Assembly: GCA_947184155.2 (NCBI GenBank)
Contig: CAMXCT020002046.1
Location: forward strand, 62,001 to 126,000
Length of the DNA stretch: 64,000 nt
Origin: Cladocopium goreaui
Taxonomy: Eukaryota > Sar > Dinophyceae > Suessiales > Symbiodiniaceae
Direction of reading: 5' to 3'
A program made the position numbers and the translations under genes. The notes beneath the pieces were generated by a model that saw nothing but the letters and a program-made list of their open reading frames with translations, made no database searches and was not told the origin of the DNA. Below are positions 45,890 to 55,918 of the stretch, in pieces (position 1 is the stretch's first letter; each line of letters starts with the position of its first letter).

Positions 45890-48800
45890 ATGAGTGCTCA
45901 AGGAAGCCCAACTGCATCAGCTGGAGATGGTGGTCTTTCAGGTGCTGATTTGGCACTTCGGATGATACAGGCGGCTGAGGCAGCAGCAACAGCTGCAAAT
46001 GCAGCATCGGCTGCACTCAATACAATGACCTCTACTTCTTCGAGCACAGGTCAAACTGGAAATACAGGTGGTGACATCAGAACAGAGTGGTACAAAGTGC
46101 TACCGAAGCCAGGTGTTTTCGAGCCCCGTGATAGGGAGGCCGAACTGGCCACATTTCGGGACTGGTGGTGGCAAGTTGAACAATACATAATGGCTGTAGA
46201 CGCTAATTATGGGCATGACTTGCAGACCATCAGAGCGAATTTGGACGATGAAGTCCCACTTGTGGAGCAGAACATCGAGAAGACACGTCGCAGTGCATTC
46301 TTGTTTGGCTTATTAGCCTCGCTTCTTCGAGGACGCCCACTTCTTCTCCTTAAAGGAATTGAGCAGGGCAATGGGTTGGAGGCTGTACGCCAACTGTTTC
46401 GCACTTGTCAACCAACTTCGAGAAACAGGAGTTTGGGTTTGCTTCACTTGATCATGCAGTGGCCGAGCTTTGACATGAAAAGTGCAATCCTTCCACAAAT
46501 TTTGAAGCTTGAAGACAGTTTTCGAGAGTATGAGAAGATTGCATCGACGCTTGCCGAGGAAATTCGTTTTGCTGTGCTTATGAAGTGCTTAGGGGGTCAG
46601 TTGAAGACCTACTTGCAGGTTTCCCTTCGAGACAGTACAACGTATGATGAATTACGTGAAGCAGCGATCAGATATGATCAAAGCACTATTCGATGGACAA
46701 ATGCGATGGCCCTTGGGAGTGCAGTGGCTTCACCAGCCGACACTGCCATACCAATGGATGTGGATCGCATTGAGAAAGGTGGAAAAGGTAAGAAAGGGAA
46801 AGCCAAGTCCGCTGGTAAGGGCAAGGACAAGAACAAAGGAAAGCAGAAATCGAAACAAGGTGACAAAGGTTACCATTCTGGCAAAGGGTATGGAAATCAA
46901 CAGCAGACTTCGTGGAGTTCAAAGGGATCGTCATGGCAAAATTCATCATGGTACAACAATTCAGATGGTTTTGGAAAAGGTGGAAAATCCCAAAAGGGAA
47001 ACAAAGGCAAGGATTCTGGAAAAAGCAAGGATGTGACCTGTCACAAATGTGGTGGACAAGGTCATTACGCCCGAGATTGTCGAGTTAGAGCCGTTGGACA
47101 GTCTGACAATGGTGCAAATACAACAGATGGAAAGGCAGACAGCACTGGCAAAGGTAACTCCAGTGGCAGTGCTCAGGTCAATCGTGTGAGTTTTGCACCA
47201 AATGTTTCAGCTGCAACCGTTTATCGTGAGTTCAATTTCGACATTTCTGGCAGTGACAATTTCAGTGATTTTTCCAGTTTTCATGTGAACATGATTTCAA
47301 AACACACCAAACCTGAAACCAAACCAACTGTTTTTGATGAGTTTGTGGATACATGTGAGGGTGATGAACAACAGTTTTTCAGTGGATGCGCAGATTTTTC
47401 AGTTTGTGGTGATTTTTGCAGTTGCCGTGGAGTGCATGAGTTTGCAAAGCGTTGGACAGATGGTACAAGTGATGTTGAGCAGTTCAATTTGCAACGATTG
47501 TTTCAGCTTGACGACATGGAGCACTACTCTCAGAGAGTTTGGGACAGATTTCAACTTGGTTTGTATGATGTTGCAGAACCTCATTCATGTCACAAACATT
47601 TCATGAGTCTTGGTGATGTCAACGTTTTTCAACCCTGTGAGAAGGTTCAGAAGACATGCAACGACCTTGAGACACATTTGAGTGTGCGTGCTGTTTCAAG
47701 TTGCAACCATGTCGACATCATTCTTGATTCAGGTTCAGATGTGACGCTTATCCCAACATGCATGTCAGGGATTGGAATCCAGGCACAACCTACTCCTGGT
47801 ACATTTCTGCGTGACGCTCAGGGCAAAGAGATCATTACAAGTGATGTGCGTGATGTCAAGTTTGAGTTTGAAACTGTGAATGGTGAAACAGTGACCATCA
47901 AAGATCGTGCATTCTTCAGTGACCGCATTGACAACCCACTGATTTCTTTTGGAAAACTGTTGAAGACTGGATGGAGTATTGAGGGTTCAGACATGTCAGG
48001 TCCACCCATGTTATCACACAAGAGCGGTGCAAAAGTTGAACTTGCATTTCGAAACAACTCCTTGGTTCTTGCAGGTGATGTGAGGATGATCCAAGATGTC
48101 AGAGCAATCAGCGTGGATGTGCCCCGGTCTTGGTTCAATTTGGCCAGAGGATGGTATTCATTTGACAACTTTCAGATTTGCAGTTCAAGTGCATCCCATT
48201 ACATTGATGCAACACGTGAGTATTTGGTTGTGGAATGGCCTTACCGTACAACAGTTGCATTGCATGACACGTTGGGATGGCAAGTGATTGAGCTGTGTGA
48301 GAAGCTTTTCACCATGGATGAGCGTGCGGCACCTATCACTGGCAACTATTCAAGACTGTTGACAATCTTGTCCAAAGAAGTTATCAGCATTGGTCAGTTT
48401 GGCATGGTGATTTCAGATGCAGTGCATACAGAAGGCGATGGGTTAGAAAGGTCATCAGGTTCAGGAGCAACTTCAACTAGTGCAAATCTTGGTGCAAGTG
48501 ATGTTGCAACTGGTCCTGCAAGAGTTGCAGAACAACCTCAACGTCGTGAACAACCTGATGAGCCCATGACACAAGTTGCATTGCCTCAGACTGTTGCCGT
48601 GGAACCACATAAAACTATGGTGAAAATTGCAGGTGTTGAAGTTTTGGACACGTCATCCATTTCAGTTCTCAAAGCAGCATGTTCATTTTTACAGGTGAGC
48701 CAGGCTGGAAGTAAGAAAAAGTTGTGGTCAAGGATTCTTGCAACACTGGACAAACAAGCAATTTTGGCAGAGACAGAGCTAGCTGCAGTGGCTTTGGATG

Positions 48801-51800
48801 AGACGCAACGCAGAGCAAATCCTGTGCACACTGCAAACCCTCCAGAGGATCCTGCTGAGATTGATGCGCATAACCTTACGCATCTTCCTTACCAACCATG
48901 GTGCCCAGCTTGTGTGATGGCCAAAGGAAAACCAGAACAACATCGATCAGACCCTTCGAAATTGGTGCGCAGAGAATTTCCTATCATTTCTTGGGACTTT
49001 TGTTATACTGGTAAAAGCTGTGAAAGCTTGACAGAGAAATCAGAGCAATCGAAGTTGACTGCATTGGTTGTACATGATTCTCACACTGGTGCAGTGCATT
49101 GTATTCCAGTACAACACAAAAGCCAGACGAAATACATGAGCCAAGAAATCATGCGCTTCATTATTTTTTTGGGTCACAGTGTGGTGATGCTGAGATGTGA
49201 TCAGGAGCCTTCAACGCTTCAAATCCAAAGACTTGTGCAAAGAGCTCGACAACGCCTCAACCTACGTACAGTTGTCGAGGATGCCAAGGTTGGAGATCAT
49301 GGAAGTAATGCTGCAGTTGAAAAGGCAATTGACAGAATCAGAAATCAGGCATCAGTTTTCCTTCATGCTTTAACGATGAACATTGGATTTCAGATTTTGC
49401 CACAACATCCTTTGTTTGCTTGGGCGTTTACACATGCTGGATGGACGTTGACGCGCTTCACAGTCAAGGCTGGCACAACACCTTTTGAGTTGATAGCTGG
49501 ACATGGATACAATTCAAAACTATGTGCGTATGGATGTCCTGTCATGGTTTTCATTGGTGACACAACGCAGCAGAAGGGTGATGCCAAGTGGCAACGTGGA
49601 ATCTTTCTCACAAAGACATTGTCCAATGACATGTACTTGACAGCGGTTGGTGGAACACTCAGACTTTCTCGATCAATCAAAATGCTGTATCCAAATTGGA
49701 GTGAACACTTGGAAGAGTACAGGCAGGTACTTACATATCCATGGCAGTTGGAAGGTGCAATTGGCAGTCGCACATTCCCAGTTGTGCGCAATGAACTTGT
49801 GACACCTTCTGCAATTCCAGGTGTTGATGATGAAGCAGCAGAAGAACCCGAGGACGAAGTGTTACCACCACCAGTCATTGCTGATTTGATTCCAGTTGCT
49901 GAAGACAGACGTAGAATGGCACCTCCTCCTACAGCTGTGGCCAGTGCACCAGCAACCACTCCTCCAACTCCAAACATTGTTCAACTTGAAGCTGCAGAAC
50001 AAATTGATTGGGAAGGTAACGGTGTCGAGCAGGCGGGGGTACCTGCACCAAGTTTGGGAGTTCCTGGTCCAACCACACCAGGATTGGAATCACCAATGGA
50101 TGTTGGAATGGAAGCTGAACCATCAACTTTGAGTGAACCTGAAGCAAAACGTGCAAGATTTTCAACTTTGCGTGTTGGAGCCGAGACCTTAATGCATGTG
50201 GACGAGGATTCCAGTGAACTTTTGCAACAGTGTGGTGAAGGTGATTTTTCATTTGCAATAAGTGATTCAGTTGAGTCTTTTGACATTTGGAATGATGATG
50301 ATTCAAGTGCTGGACGTGAGATGACTGAAGACGACTTGTGGCAACCGCAGAGTGCTTTGGAGCCACAATTGGATTCTGAACGTTTGCAACGCATTGATGA
50401 CTTTGCAGATTCAGTTGAGATAGACAGACTGCTTGGTATGAAGGTGATACAATGGAAGAACAACTACAATGGTGAGCTTGGTACAGAACTCAGTGCCAAA
50501 TTTGTACGGTCATGGAGAAAGAAAACAAGGAAAGTTTTTGCAGAAGATGGGAAACTCATTTCTGAAACTCCTGGCTGGCTACGCCGTTCCAGATTGGTGG
50601 CCAGAGAATTCAATTGGTTGGATGTGCGAGATGATGTTTACAGCCCATCTTCAAGCAGCTCAGTCGTGAAGATCCTCCCAGCTCTTGCATTGTCAGATGG
50701 CTTTGCACCCAACAGCGTTTTAGGCACATTGGATGTGGCAGATGCTTTTCTCCAAGTTCCCCAACCAATGCCGAGAGTGGTAAAACTTGGGTCCATGGAA
50801 CTGGTGATTTTGATGTGCCTTCCCGGGCAACGGGATGCTGCAAAACTTTGGTATCAATACTTTGTTGACACGTTGAAAACCTTGTTCAAAGCAGAAGTTT
50901 GCATTGAACAACCTTGCGTGCTGAAGGTTGACAACAAAGTTGCAATGGTTTTACACGTTGATGATGTGCTATTCATGGGTGATGAAGGTTGGATAAACTC
51001 TTGCTTTCTTCCTGAGCTGGAGAAAAGGTTCAAGCTGAGTTCAACAGTGGTAAGCCGTGCAACTGGTGGTACTTTCGAATTTCTCAAGCGTTACCATGTG
51101 GTTGATGCTGGGTATACTCAGATCACAGTGTATCCTGAAGCAAAGCATGTTTGTGCGATGTATGAAAAGTTTGCTGAAGCCAATGGACGACCAGCAAAGT
51201 TGGCAAAGACACCGTGCTCTCCTGGAAACCCTGCAAATGATCCAAAACTGGATGAGTTGCTTCCTCAGAAAATGGCTGAAGTTTTCAGAAGCCTTGTGGG
51301 CATAGCGATGTATGTGAGTCAAGAGCGCTTTGATTTGCAATACGCAACAAAGACATTGGCCTCATCTCTCAAGCAACCCACACGACGTGCTTGGTGTGAT
51401 CTAGCCCGTCTTGTTGGCTACATGAAATACAGTGAGAATTTTGCTTTGAGGATGAAAAAGACGCAGCGGGGGTCTACTTTTCAGCAAGTATTGCATGGTG
51501 GTGAAAGTGAAAGTGAAAATGATTTGAATTGCATTGAAACGTACACGGATTCAGATTGGTCAGGCAGATCTACATCGTCAGCTGTGCATTTGATCAATGG
51601 ACTGGTTGTTTGGTCAACTTCTAGGACACAGAAGTGCGTATCCCTTAGCTCAACAGAGGCTGAATGGTATGCAGCCACATCAGCGGCATGTGATTCACTA
51701 TTTCTTCATCACGTGGTTAGCTTTCTCACCAATCAAAAGATCAAACCAATCACATTGCATACAGATAATGCTGCTGTCAGAATGCTTTCAAAGAAATTGG

Positions 51801-53164
51801 GAGCTGGACGTCTCAGACATATTCATGGACGTTTGCTTTGGCTGCAGGAAAAGACTGGGTCTTCCGAGATGATCCTCAAACAGGTGAAGACCAATTACAA
51901 CTTGGCTGATTTGAACACCAAGAGCCTCAACAGGGATCGCTTCAACAGTTTACTTTTTCTTCTTGGTTTTGTTGTTGATGATGAACCAGTTGGTGAACAT
52001 GAATTTTCACGCATGGAATCCAAAGAACTTCTCAAACAGCAAGTCAAGATGATCCGTGAGACAATGGACACTGGAATAGACAATGTTTCATGTTCCAAAT
52101 CAAACAGATTTGCAAAGCAGTTTCTTAGGGTTCTCTCCATTTGCAGCCTTGTAGGGATGGCCGATGGATTTTCACTTCGTGGTATTGCATCACGAACATT
52201 CGAAGCCTTGGGTCAGTGGCACGATGCTTTGAGCCCAATCCATGCTTTGATATTTACAGTATTCTTCGTCATGGCCATGCTCTATGTGGTATTTATGTTT
52301 CCTGGATCAGGCATGAGCAGAAGCCGATCAAGGTCCAATGATGGAGATATTGAACCTGGAAGTGAACCGCCTCCGAGCAGATATCCTATGAATCCTCGAA
52401 GTCTTGGAGCCCGATACCCAGGACTATTTGAAAGCAGTTCATTCAGGCCAGAAGGGATTCTTTATTGGATGTTTGATCGATGCCACAAACGTGTGGTGAG
52501 AGGCAACAGAATGATGACAAACAATGAAAGGAAATCCGGTTTGCAGGATATGCTGAAACTTTGTGTGCGTGGTCTTTCAGCAGATGAGCAGCGCAATATG
52601 GCTGACAATCTTGCATCGTTGACAGACCTCACTGATGATGAATTTTCCCCACGTGCTCATTTGACTGAGTCAATGGTGATTCAACAATGTGCACAAGGAG
52701 CTGTTGCATTTGATATTGCAGCAAATCAGGTGAGACAAATGCGTGAGGCTGAACTTGACAGCGATGGAGAACAGATAGAATCTGCTGAGGGAAGATTTGC
52801 AAGGTACCAACAATCGACGGTATCTGAAGTTTCAGACCCTGCTTATTGGCATGATGTTCATGGAGAACAAAGTTCAGAACGAGATGTTGGAGATGAAAAT
52901 GAATCGAATGAAAGTGAGCCAGAAGGTGAAGCAGCTACAGACCCATCAGACTCAGATGGACCGGAAACCATTGAGGAGAAACGTCACAGGTACAGTTTCT
53001 TGGAGCGCCATGAGGTATCAGATGGTGAGCTGTGGCAACAATGGCACGACGAAGCCATGATGCGAGTCAATGGGGAGCAGCTACTCCAAGCTTCCCATCG
53101 ACTTGATTTCCGTGAATATCTCGAAGACATTGGAGATGCTGAGAGAAATGAACCACCGCAGTAG
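45890..53164 (+). CDS. Copia Gag-Pol polyprotein with C-terminal membrane-type extension
   Basis: 2424 codons from ATG 45890 to TAG 53162-53164. Gag with basic Lys/Gly-rich part and CCHC knuckle CHKCGGQGHYARDC (from residue 384). Protease DSGSD (Asp about 613). SAP-like helix pair SISVLKAACSFLQVSQAGSKKKLW (about 915-955). Integrase zinc-binding HNLTH...CPAC (from 994) and D-D-E core (Asp about 1035, Asp about 1104, Glu about 1144). RT with LDVADAFLQV (about 1614) and LHVDDVLF (about 1691). RNase H with YTDSDWSG, SSTEAEW and HTDNAA. About 390 residues follow RNase H, including a predicted membrane span (IHALIFTVFFVMAMLYVVFM, about 2115-2135) and a long acidic tail. That extension is not part of standard Copia proteins. 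The last codons and stop lie within the first of three 3' hairpins. Confidence 0.93.
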   Translation: MSAQGSPTASAGDGGLSGADLALRMIQAAEAAATAANAASAALNTMTSTSSSTGQTGNTGGDIRTEWYKVLPKPGVFEPRDREAELATFRDWWWQVEQYIMAVDANYGHDLQTIRANLDDEVPLVEQNIEKTRRSAFLFGLLASLLRGRPLLLLKGIEQGNGLEAVRQLFRTCQPTSRNRSLGLLHLIMQWPSFDMKSAILPQILKLEDSFREYEKIASTLAEEIRFAVLMKCLGGQLKTYLQVSLRDSTTYDELREAAIRYDQSTIRWTNAMALGSAVASPADTAIPMDVDRIEKGGKGKKGKAKSAGKGKDKNKGKQKSKQGDKGYHSGKGYGNQQQTSWSSKGSSWQNSSWYNNSDGFGKGGKSQKGNKGKDSGKSKDVTCHKCGGQGHYARDCRVRAVGQSDNGANTTDGKADSTGKGNSSGSAQVNRVSFAPNVSAATVYREFNFDISGSDNFSDFSSFHVNMISKHTKPETKPTVFDEFVDTCEGDEQQFFSGCADFSVCGDFCSCRGVHEFAKRWTDGTSDVEQFNLQRLFQLDDMEHYSQRVWDRFQLGLYDVAEPHSCHKHFMSLGDVNVFQPCEKVQKTCNDLETHLSVRAVSSCNHVDIILDSGSDVTLIPTCMSGIGIQAQPTPGTFLRDAQGKEIITSDVRDVKFEFETVNGETVTIKDRAFFSDRIDNPLISFGKLLKTGWSIEGSDMSGPPMLSHKSGAKVELAFRNNSLVLAGDVRMIQDVRAISVDVPRSWFNLARGWYSFDNFQICSSSASHYIDATREYLVVEWPYRTTVALHDTLGWQVIELCEKLFTMDERAAPITGNYSRLLTILSKEVISIGQFGMVISDAVHTEGDGLERSSGSGATSTSANLGASDVATGPARVAEQPQRREQPDEPMTQVALPQTVAVEPHKTMVKIAGVEVLDTSSISVLKAACSFLQVSQAGSKKKLWSRILATLDKQAILAETELAAVALDETQRRANPVHTANPPEDPAEIDAHNLTHLPYQPWCPACVMAKGKPEQHRSDPSKLVRREFPIISWDFCYTGKSCESLTEKSEQSKLTALVVHDSHTGAVHCIPVQHKSQTKYMSQEIMRFIIFLGHSVVMLRCDQEPSTLQIQRLVQRARQRLNLRTVVEDAKVGDHGSNAAVEKAIDRIRNQASVFLHALTMNIGFQILPQHPLFAWAFTHAGWTLTRFTVKAGTTPFELIAGHGYNSKLCAYGCPVMVFIGDTTQQKGDAKWQRGIFLTKTLSNDMYLTAVGGTLRLSRSIKMLYPNWSEHLEEYRQVLTYPWQLEGAIGSRTFPVVRNELVTPSAIPGVDDEAAEEPEDEVLPPPVIADLIPVAEDRRRMAPPPTAVASAPATTPPTPNIVQLEAAEQIDWEGNGVEQAGVPAPSLGVPGPTTPGLESPMDVGMEAEPSTLSEPEAKRARFSTLRVGAETLMHVDEDSSELLQQCGEGDFSFAISDSVESFDIWNDDDSSAGREMTEDDLWQPQSALEPQLDSERLQRIDDFADSVEIDRLLGMKVIQWKNNYNGELGTELSAKFVRSWRKKTRKVFAEDGKLISETPGWLRRSRLVAREFNWLDVRDDVYSPSSSSSVVKILPALALSDGFAPNSVLGTLDVADAFLQVPQPMPRVVKLGSMELVILMCLPGQRDAAKLWYQYFVDTLKTLFKAEVCIEQPCVLKVDNKVAMVLHVDDVLFMGDEGWINSCFLPELEKRFKLSSTVVSRATGGTFEFLKRYHVVDAGYTQITVYPEAKHVCAMYEKFAEANGRPAKLAKTPCSPGNPANDPKLDELLPQKMAEVFRSLVGIAMYVSQERFDLQYATKTLASSLKQPTRRAWCDLARLVGYMKYSENFALRMKKTQRGSTFQQVLHGGESESENDLNCIETYTDSDWSGRSTSSAVHLINGLVVWSTSRTQKCVSLSSTEAEWYAATSAACDSLFLHHVVSFLTNQKIKPITLHTDNAAVRMLSKKLGAGRLRHIHGRLLWLQEKTGSSEMILKQVKTNYNLADLNTKSLNRDRFNSLLFLLGFVVDDEPVGEHEFSRMESKELLKQQVKMIRETMDTGIDNVSCSKSNRFAKQFLRVLSICSLVGMADGFSLRGIASRTFEALGQWHDALSPIHALIFTVFFVMAMLYVVFMFPGSGMSRSRSRSNDGDIEPGSEPPPSRYPMNPRSLGARYPGLFESSSFRPEGILYWMFDRCHKRVVRGNRMMTNNERKSGLQDMLKLCVRGLSADEQRNMADNLASLTDLTDDEFSPRAHLTESMVIQQCAQGAVAFDIAANQVRQMREAELDSDGEQIESAEGRFARYQQSTVSEVSDPAYWHDVHGEQSSERDVGDENESNESEPEGEAATDPSDSDGPETIEEKRHRYSFLERHEVSDGELWQQWHDEAMMRVNGEQLLQASHRLDFREYLEDIGDAERNEPPQ

Positions 53165-53283
53165 GTTAACCTGATCCTACTGGGTGAGGCATAGCTGCAG
53201 CAAGTTAACTTGATCTTGCTGAGCTCGAAGATTTCCACTTTGCAGAAGGAGTCAGACATGAGCTAACCTGATCTCATGTTGAC
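53154..53283 (+). promoter_or_regulatory. Three bulged-G hairpins with conserved YTAACYTGAT loop
   Basis: Hairpins at 53154-53186, 53193-53225 and 53251-53283, each exactly 33 nt. Each has a 4-bp lower stem, an unpaired G on the 5' side, a 7-bp upper stem and a 10-nt loop. Lower stems: CACC/GGTG, AGCT/AGCT, GTCA/TGAC. Upper stems: CAGTAGG/CCTACTG, CAGCAAG/CTTGCTG, ACATGAG/CTCATGT. Loops: TTAACCTGAT, TTAACTTGAT, CTAACCTGAT. All 33 pairs are Watson-Crick while stem sequences differ, so pairing rather than sequence is conserved; loop and bulge are conserved in sequence. This is the pattern of a protein-recognised RNA element (compare the architecture of iron-responsive or phage coat-protein hairpins). 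Role in packaging, translation or RNA stability is inference. Confidence 0.8.
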
Positions 53284-53461
53284 CGTTTCACATACAAGCG
53301 TTTCAAAGTGATACAAGCTGTTGTTTTGCAATAACAAATCCAAGGCCCGTATGCATTGGGACATACACGATGTCCTCTTGGATTTTCGTTTGAACTAGTC
53401 TGTGTTTTACCGTAGGTAATTTCACTCTAGTTTGGGATATGAGTGAACAACCACTCAAAAC

Positions 53462-53473
53462 CCAAAGGCGGGG
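53462..53473 (+). other. Polypurine tract of Copia element
   Basis: AAAGGCGGGG directly precedes the 3' LTR, as required to prime plus-strand DNA; one C interrupts the purine run. Between the three hairpins and this tract (53284-53461) are further inverted repeats, e.g. AAATCCAAG/CTTGGATTT (about 53337-53385) and TTCACTC/GAGTGAA (about 53420-53446). Confidence 0.7.
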
Positions 53474-53651
53474 TATAGAGATGTGAACAGTGCACTCAAC
53501 CCCCTATACATAGCCATGTGTAACTGTTTGCTAGTTGAAAACTACTCCAAACTGAAACACTCAGTTTGTGCAAAGAACAGTTGCATGCAAGAAGCATGGA
53601 CCAATACGTGCGCAATTTCCGCAGGCTTTGTGGTTACAAAAGATGTTTTTA
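53474..53651 (+). repeat. 3' LTR of Copia element
   Basis: 178 bp, identical to 45576-45753; followed by the target duplication GTTAG (53652-53656). Confidence 0.93.
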
Positions 53652-53690
53652 GTTAGACAGCTTATTTCGCGACTGGAAGAGTTGAAGCTA

Positions 53691-54335
53691 GTGGGCAGGA
53701 GTGCAGAGATTGGAGGAGGAAGAAAAACAGCGGCAGGAAGCTGCTTTGGAAGATGGGAGCAGGGAGGCTGCAGATGCGAAGAAAAATCCGGGCATGAGTT
53801 CCCAGCAGAGCCGAGCGCTGAGCATTTTGCGTCGATTGGCTTTTGGCATGAACCGTTGTGTGGCCAAGTCCAACGGTGAGATGGCATATCAGTTGCTGTA
53901 TGAACAGGAGCAGTATGTAACTTATCGGGGCTACAACGTGTTCTTTCGATATGTTCCTTTTGCAATCATGCGGTGCAGAGAAGAAGCAATTGCAGGAGCG
54001 ATCGCTGATGCACCGCACCTCAGCGCGGCTCCAGTGGACTTTGTGACCGACACGGACGACGCGCCTGTTGCTTTGGATGAAATAGCTGAGGTTATGCAGG
54101 ATGAAGGTGAAGCACCTCGGGTGAAGCAAGTTGTTGTGCAGTTCAATCAGAAGGATGACTACCTTCATCGTGGTTCCTCAGTTTTGCTGCGGTGCATGTC
54201 GTTGGTGATGTACTCAAGATTTGTCCGCAGGGTGCCGCGAGCCAAAGCTGGTAAAGTTGATGGTGTGAAGTTTTTTGCTTTCGACGAACACTACCCGCAT
54301 CATGCATCATCTGTGCAGGATTCTTGGGTTGAAAG
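53691..54335 (+). CDS. Helitron gene, exon after the Copia insertion
   Basis: After GGGCAG (about 53690) the frame reads VQRLEEEEKQRQ, then RALSILRRLAFGMNRCVAKSNGEMAYQLLYEQE and YVTYRGYNVFFRYVP. This is the segment linking Rep and helicase in Helitrons. Joined to the pre-Copia exon it gives LPELYAG-VQRLEEEE. The exon likely ends near 54320. Confidence 0.65.
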
Positions 54336-54429
54336 AAGTGTTGCCGAATGTTTTAGTTTCACTTTTGGTTCTGTGTTTTGTTTCTGTGTTTTTTCGAAAA
54401 AGAAATGTTTCTCAGCTGCAGTTGCAGGA

Positions 54430-54560
54430 GGTGAGAGCTACTGATGACAACGTGGTTGTGCCTTCTGATTTGCATCTGCCACAGGACGCAGAGGTGCAGA
54501 AGTATGCCGCTCATATGCTTGGACTTTGTTTTCCTTTTCCAACTTGCAGTGGTGATTGAA
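54430..54560 (+). CDS. Helitron gene, short exon
   Basis: After the acceptor GTTGCAG (about 54428) it reads EVRATDDNVVVPSDLHLPQDAEVQKYAAHMLGLCFPF. Small internal exon; the stop at 54557 lies presumably in the intron. Confidence 0.5.
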
Positions 54561-54616
54561 GTGACTCGTACAAATGCTTTTCCTGTCATAGCATCGAGAA
54601 GAATGAGAAGGAATGC

Positions 54617-55435
54617 ATGATTTTTGGTCGTTTTGCGCCGCAGTGGAGACATTGGAAAGCTTGCATGGTGTTGCGTCGTGAAGCGGCACAAGAGCGCATG
54701 TTGGCAGGCTTGTCGATGCCGGTGATTCGAGATGTGATTACAGTCCGCAGGTACGTGCCTCGCATGGAAAGCAGTGGAGCAACGGTTCCTTTGGAGTTTC
54801 TGAAATTTGTCCTGGACAAGAAGTTGCGCCCTCGCGACTGCCGGATGCATGATGTTGTTCGCATTGTGGAACGTATTGCTTGGTGCTTGGGCGTTGCCTT
54901 GAACTATCATTACACTCAGCTGTCTCCTCTGGAATTCCTTTGCATTGTCCAGACTACTTGGTTGGAGCGTTTCGAGCAACACCATGCTGCGCGCCGGATC
55001 AGCAGCAGTCGTCGTCGAGCTGAACGCTTTGCTTTGATGACAAAGGTGGAAGATGACGACCTGGAGGATGATGCTGCGCCTCCGGACATTGAGGGGGACG
55101 AAGTGGAGGATGACTTGCGGCAGCAGGACGAGTTGGAACGCATGGAGCGAGCACAGTACACTTTGGACAAAGATGCTTTGCAGGAAGCATTGTTTCGAGA
55201 GCAGGATTGGATGCGGGTCTTGGGGAATCCTCGTGCTACGGTGCTGAAAGATACTCTCCGTCATTTGCGTGACTTTGTCAATGCTTTGGGAGGAGTACCA
55301 GATGCAAGGACTGGGATGGGCATTCGAAGTTCTGGTTCCTCTGGGGTTGAACGCACGTGGACGTCGGCGGATGCTGAAAGAGGCATGACTTTGCAGAAGC
55401 AGTACTTGGAATTCTGCGCCGGAGGCCAGGGAAAA
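54617..55435 (+). CDS. Helitron gene, exon upstream of the helicase
   Basis: About 270 codons. MHDVVRIVERIAWCLGVALNYHYTQLSPLEF and a long acidic helical part (KVEDDDLEDDAAPP, EGDEVEDDLRQQDELERM). No enzymatic motif; equivalent regions connect Rep and helicase in other Helitrons. It ends near CCGGAGGCCAGG, before the CA-rich intron. Confidence 0.6.
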
Positions 55436-55494
55436 AATATTTGTTAGCCCATGATGTTTTTTTTTGGAAAATGTGAATTACCCGTACAACACAC

Positions 55495-55860
55495 TGACAC
55501 GTATACACAGACACACGTGACGCGCACACACACACAAACATATACACACACACACTTACACACGCACATGTGATACACATACACATATATGTGACAGACA
55601 CGCACATACATAGAGACACATGTGACACACACACACATGTGATAGACACATGTGCACATGTGACAGACACACACGCACATGTGATACACATACACATACA
55701 TGTGACACACACGCACACACACATAGACAGAGATCCATATGACACACGCACATACATGTGATAGACACACGCGCGTATGTGACAGACACACATGCACATG
55801 TGACACACAAACACACGCACACACGCACACCCATGTGATCCAGATGTGACACTGCAAGTA
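55495..55860 (+). repeat. CA/CACATGTGA microsatellite in a Helitron intron
   Basis: CACACA tracts with recurring CACATGTGA palindromes, inside the intron before the helicase exon. Minus-strand Cys/Val frames across it are artefacts. Confidence 0.92.
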
Positions 55861-55918
55861 GACACGTCGTGTTTTAAAGTGTTGTTTTCGCGCGTTTGCA
55901 GTTGTGTTGTTCGTCAGG

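Larger units (their letters stand above)
45576..53651 (+). mobile_element. Complete Copia-type LTR retrotransposon, very young
   Basis: 8.08 kb with 178-bp LTRs that I find identical base by base, a 5-bp target duplication, a primer-binding site, one uninterrupted 2424-codon gag-pol ORF, structured 3' UTR and polypurine tract. Integrase precedes RT, which places it in Copia (Pseudoviridae-type). LTR ends are TA...TA rather than TG...CA. Identical LTRs and an intact ORF mean it inserted recently and may be active. Confidence 0.93.
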
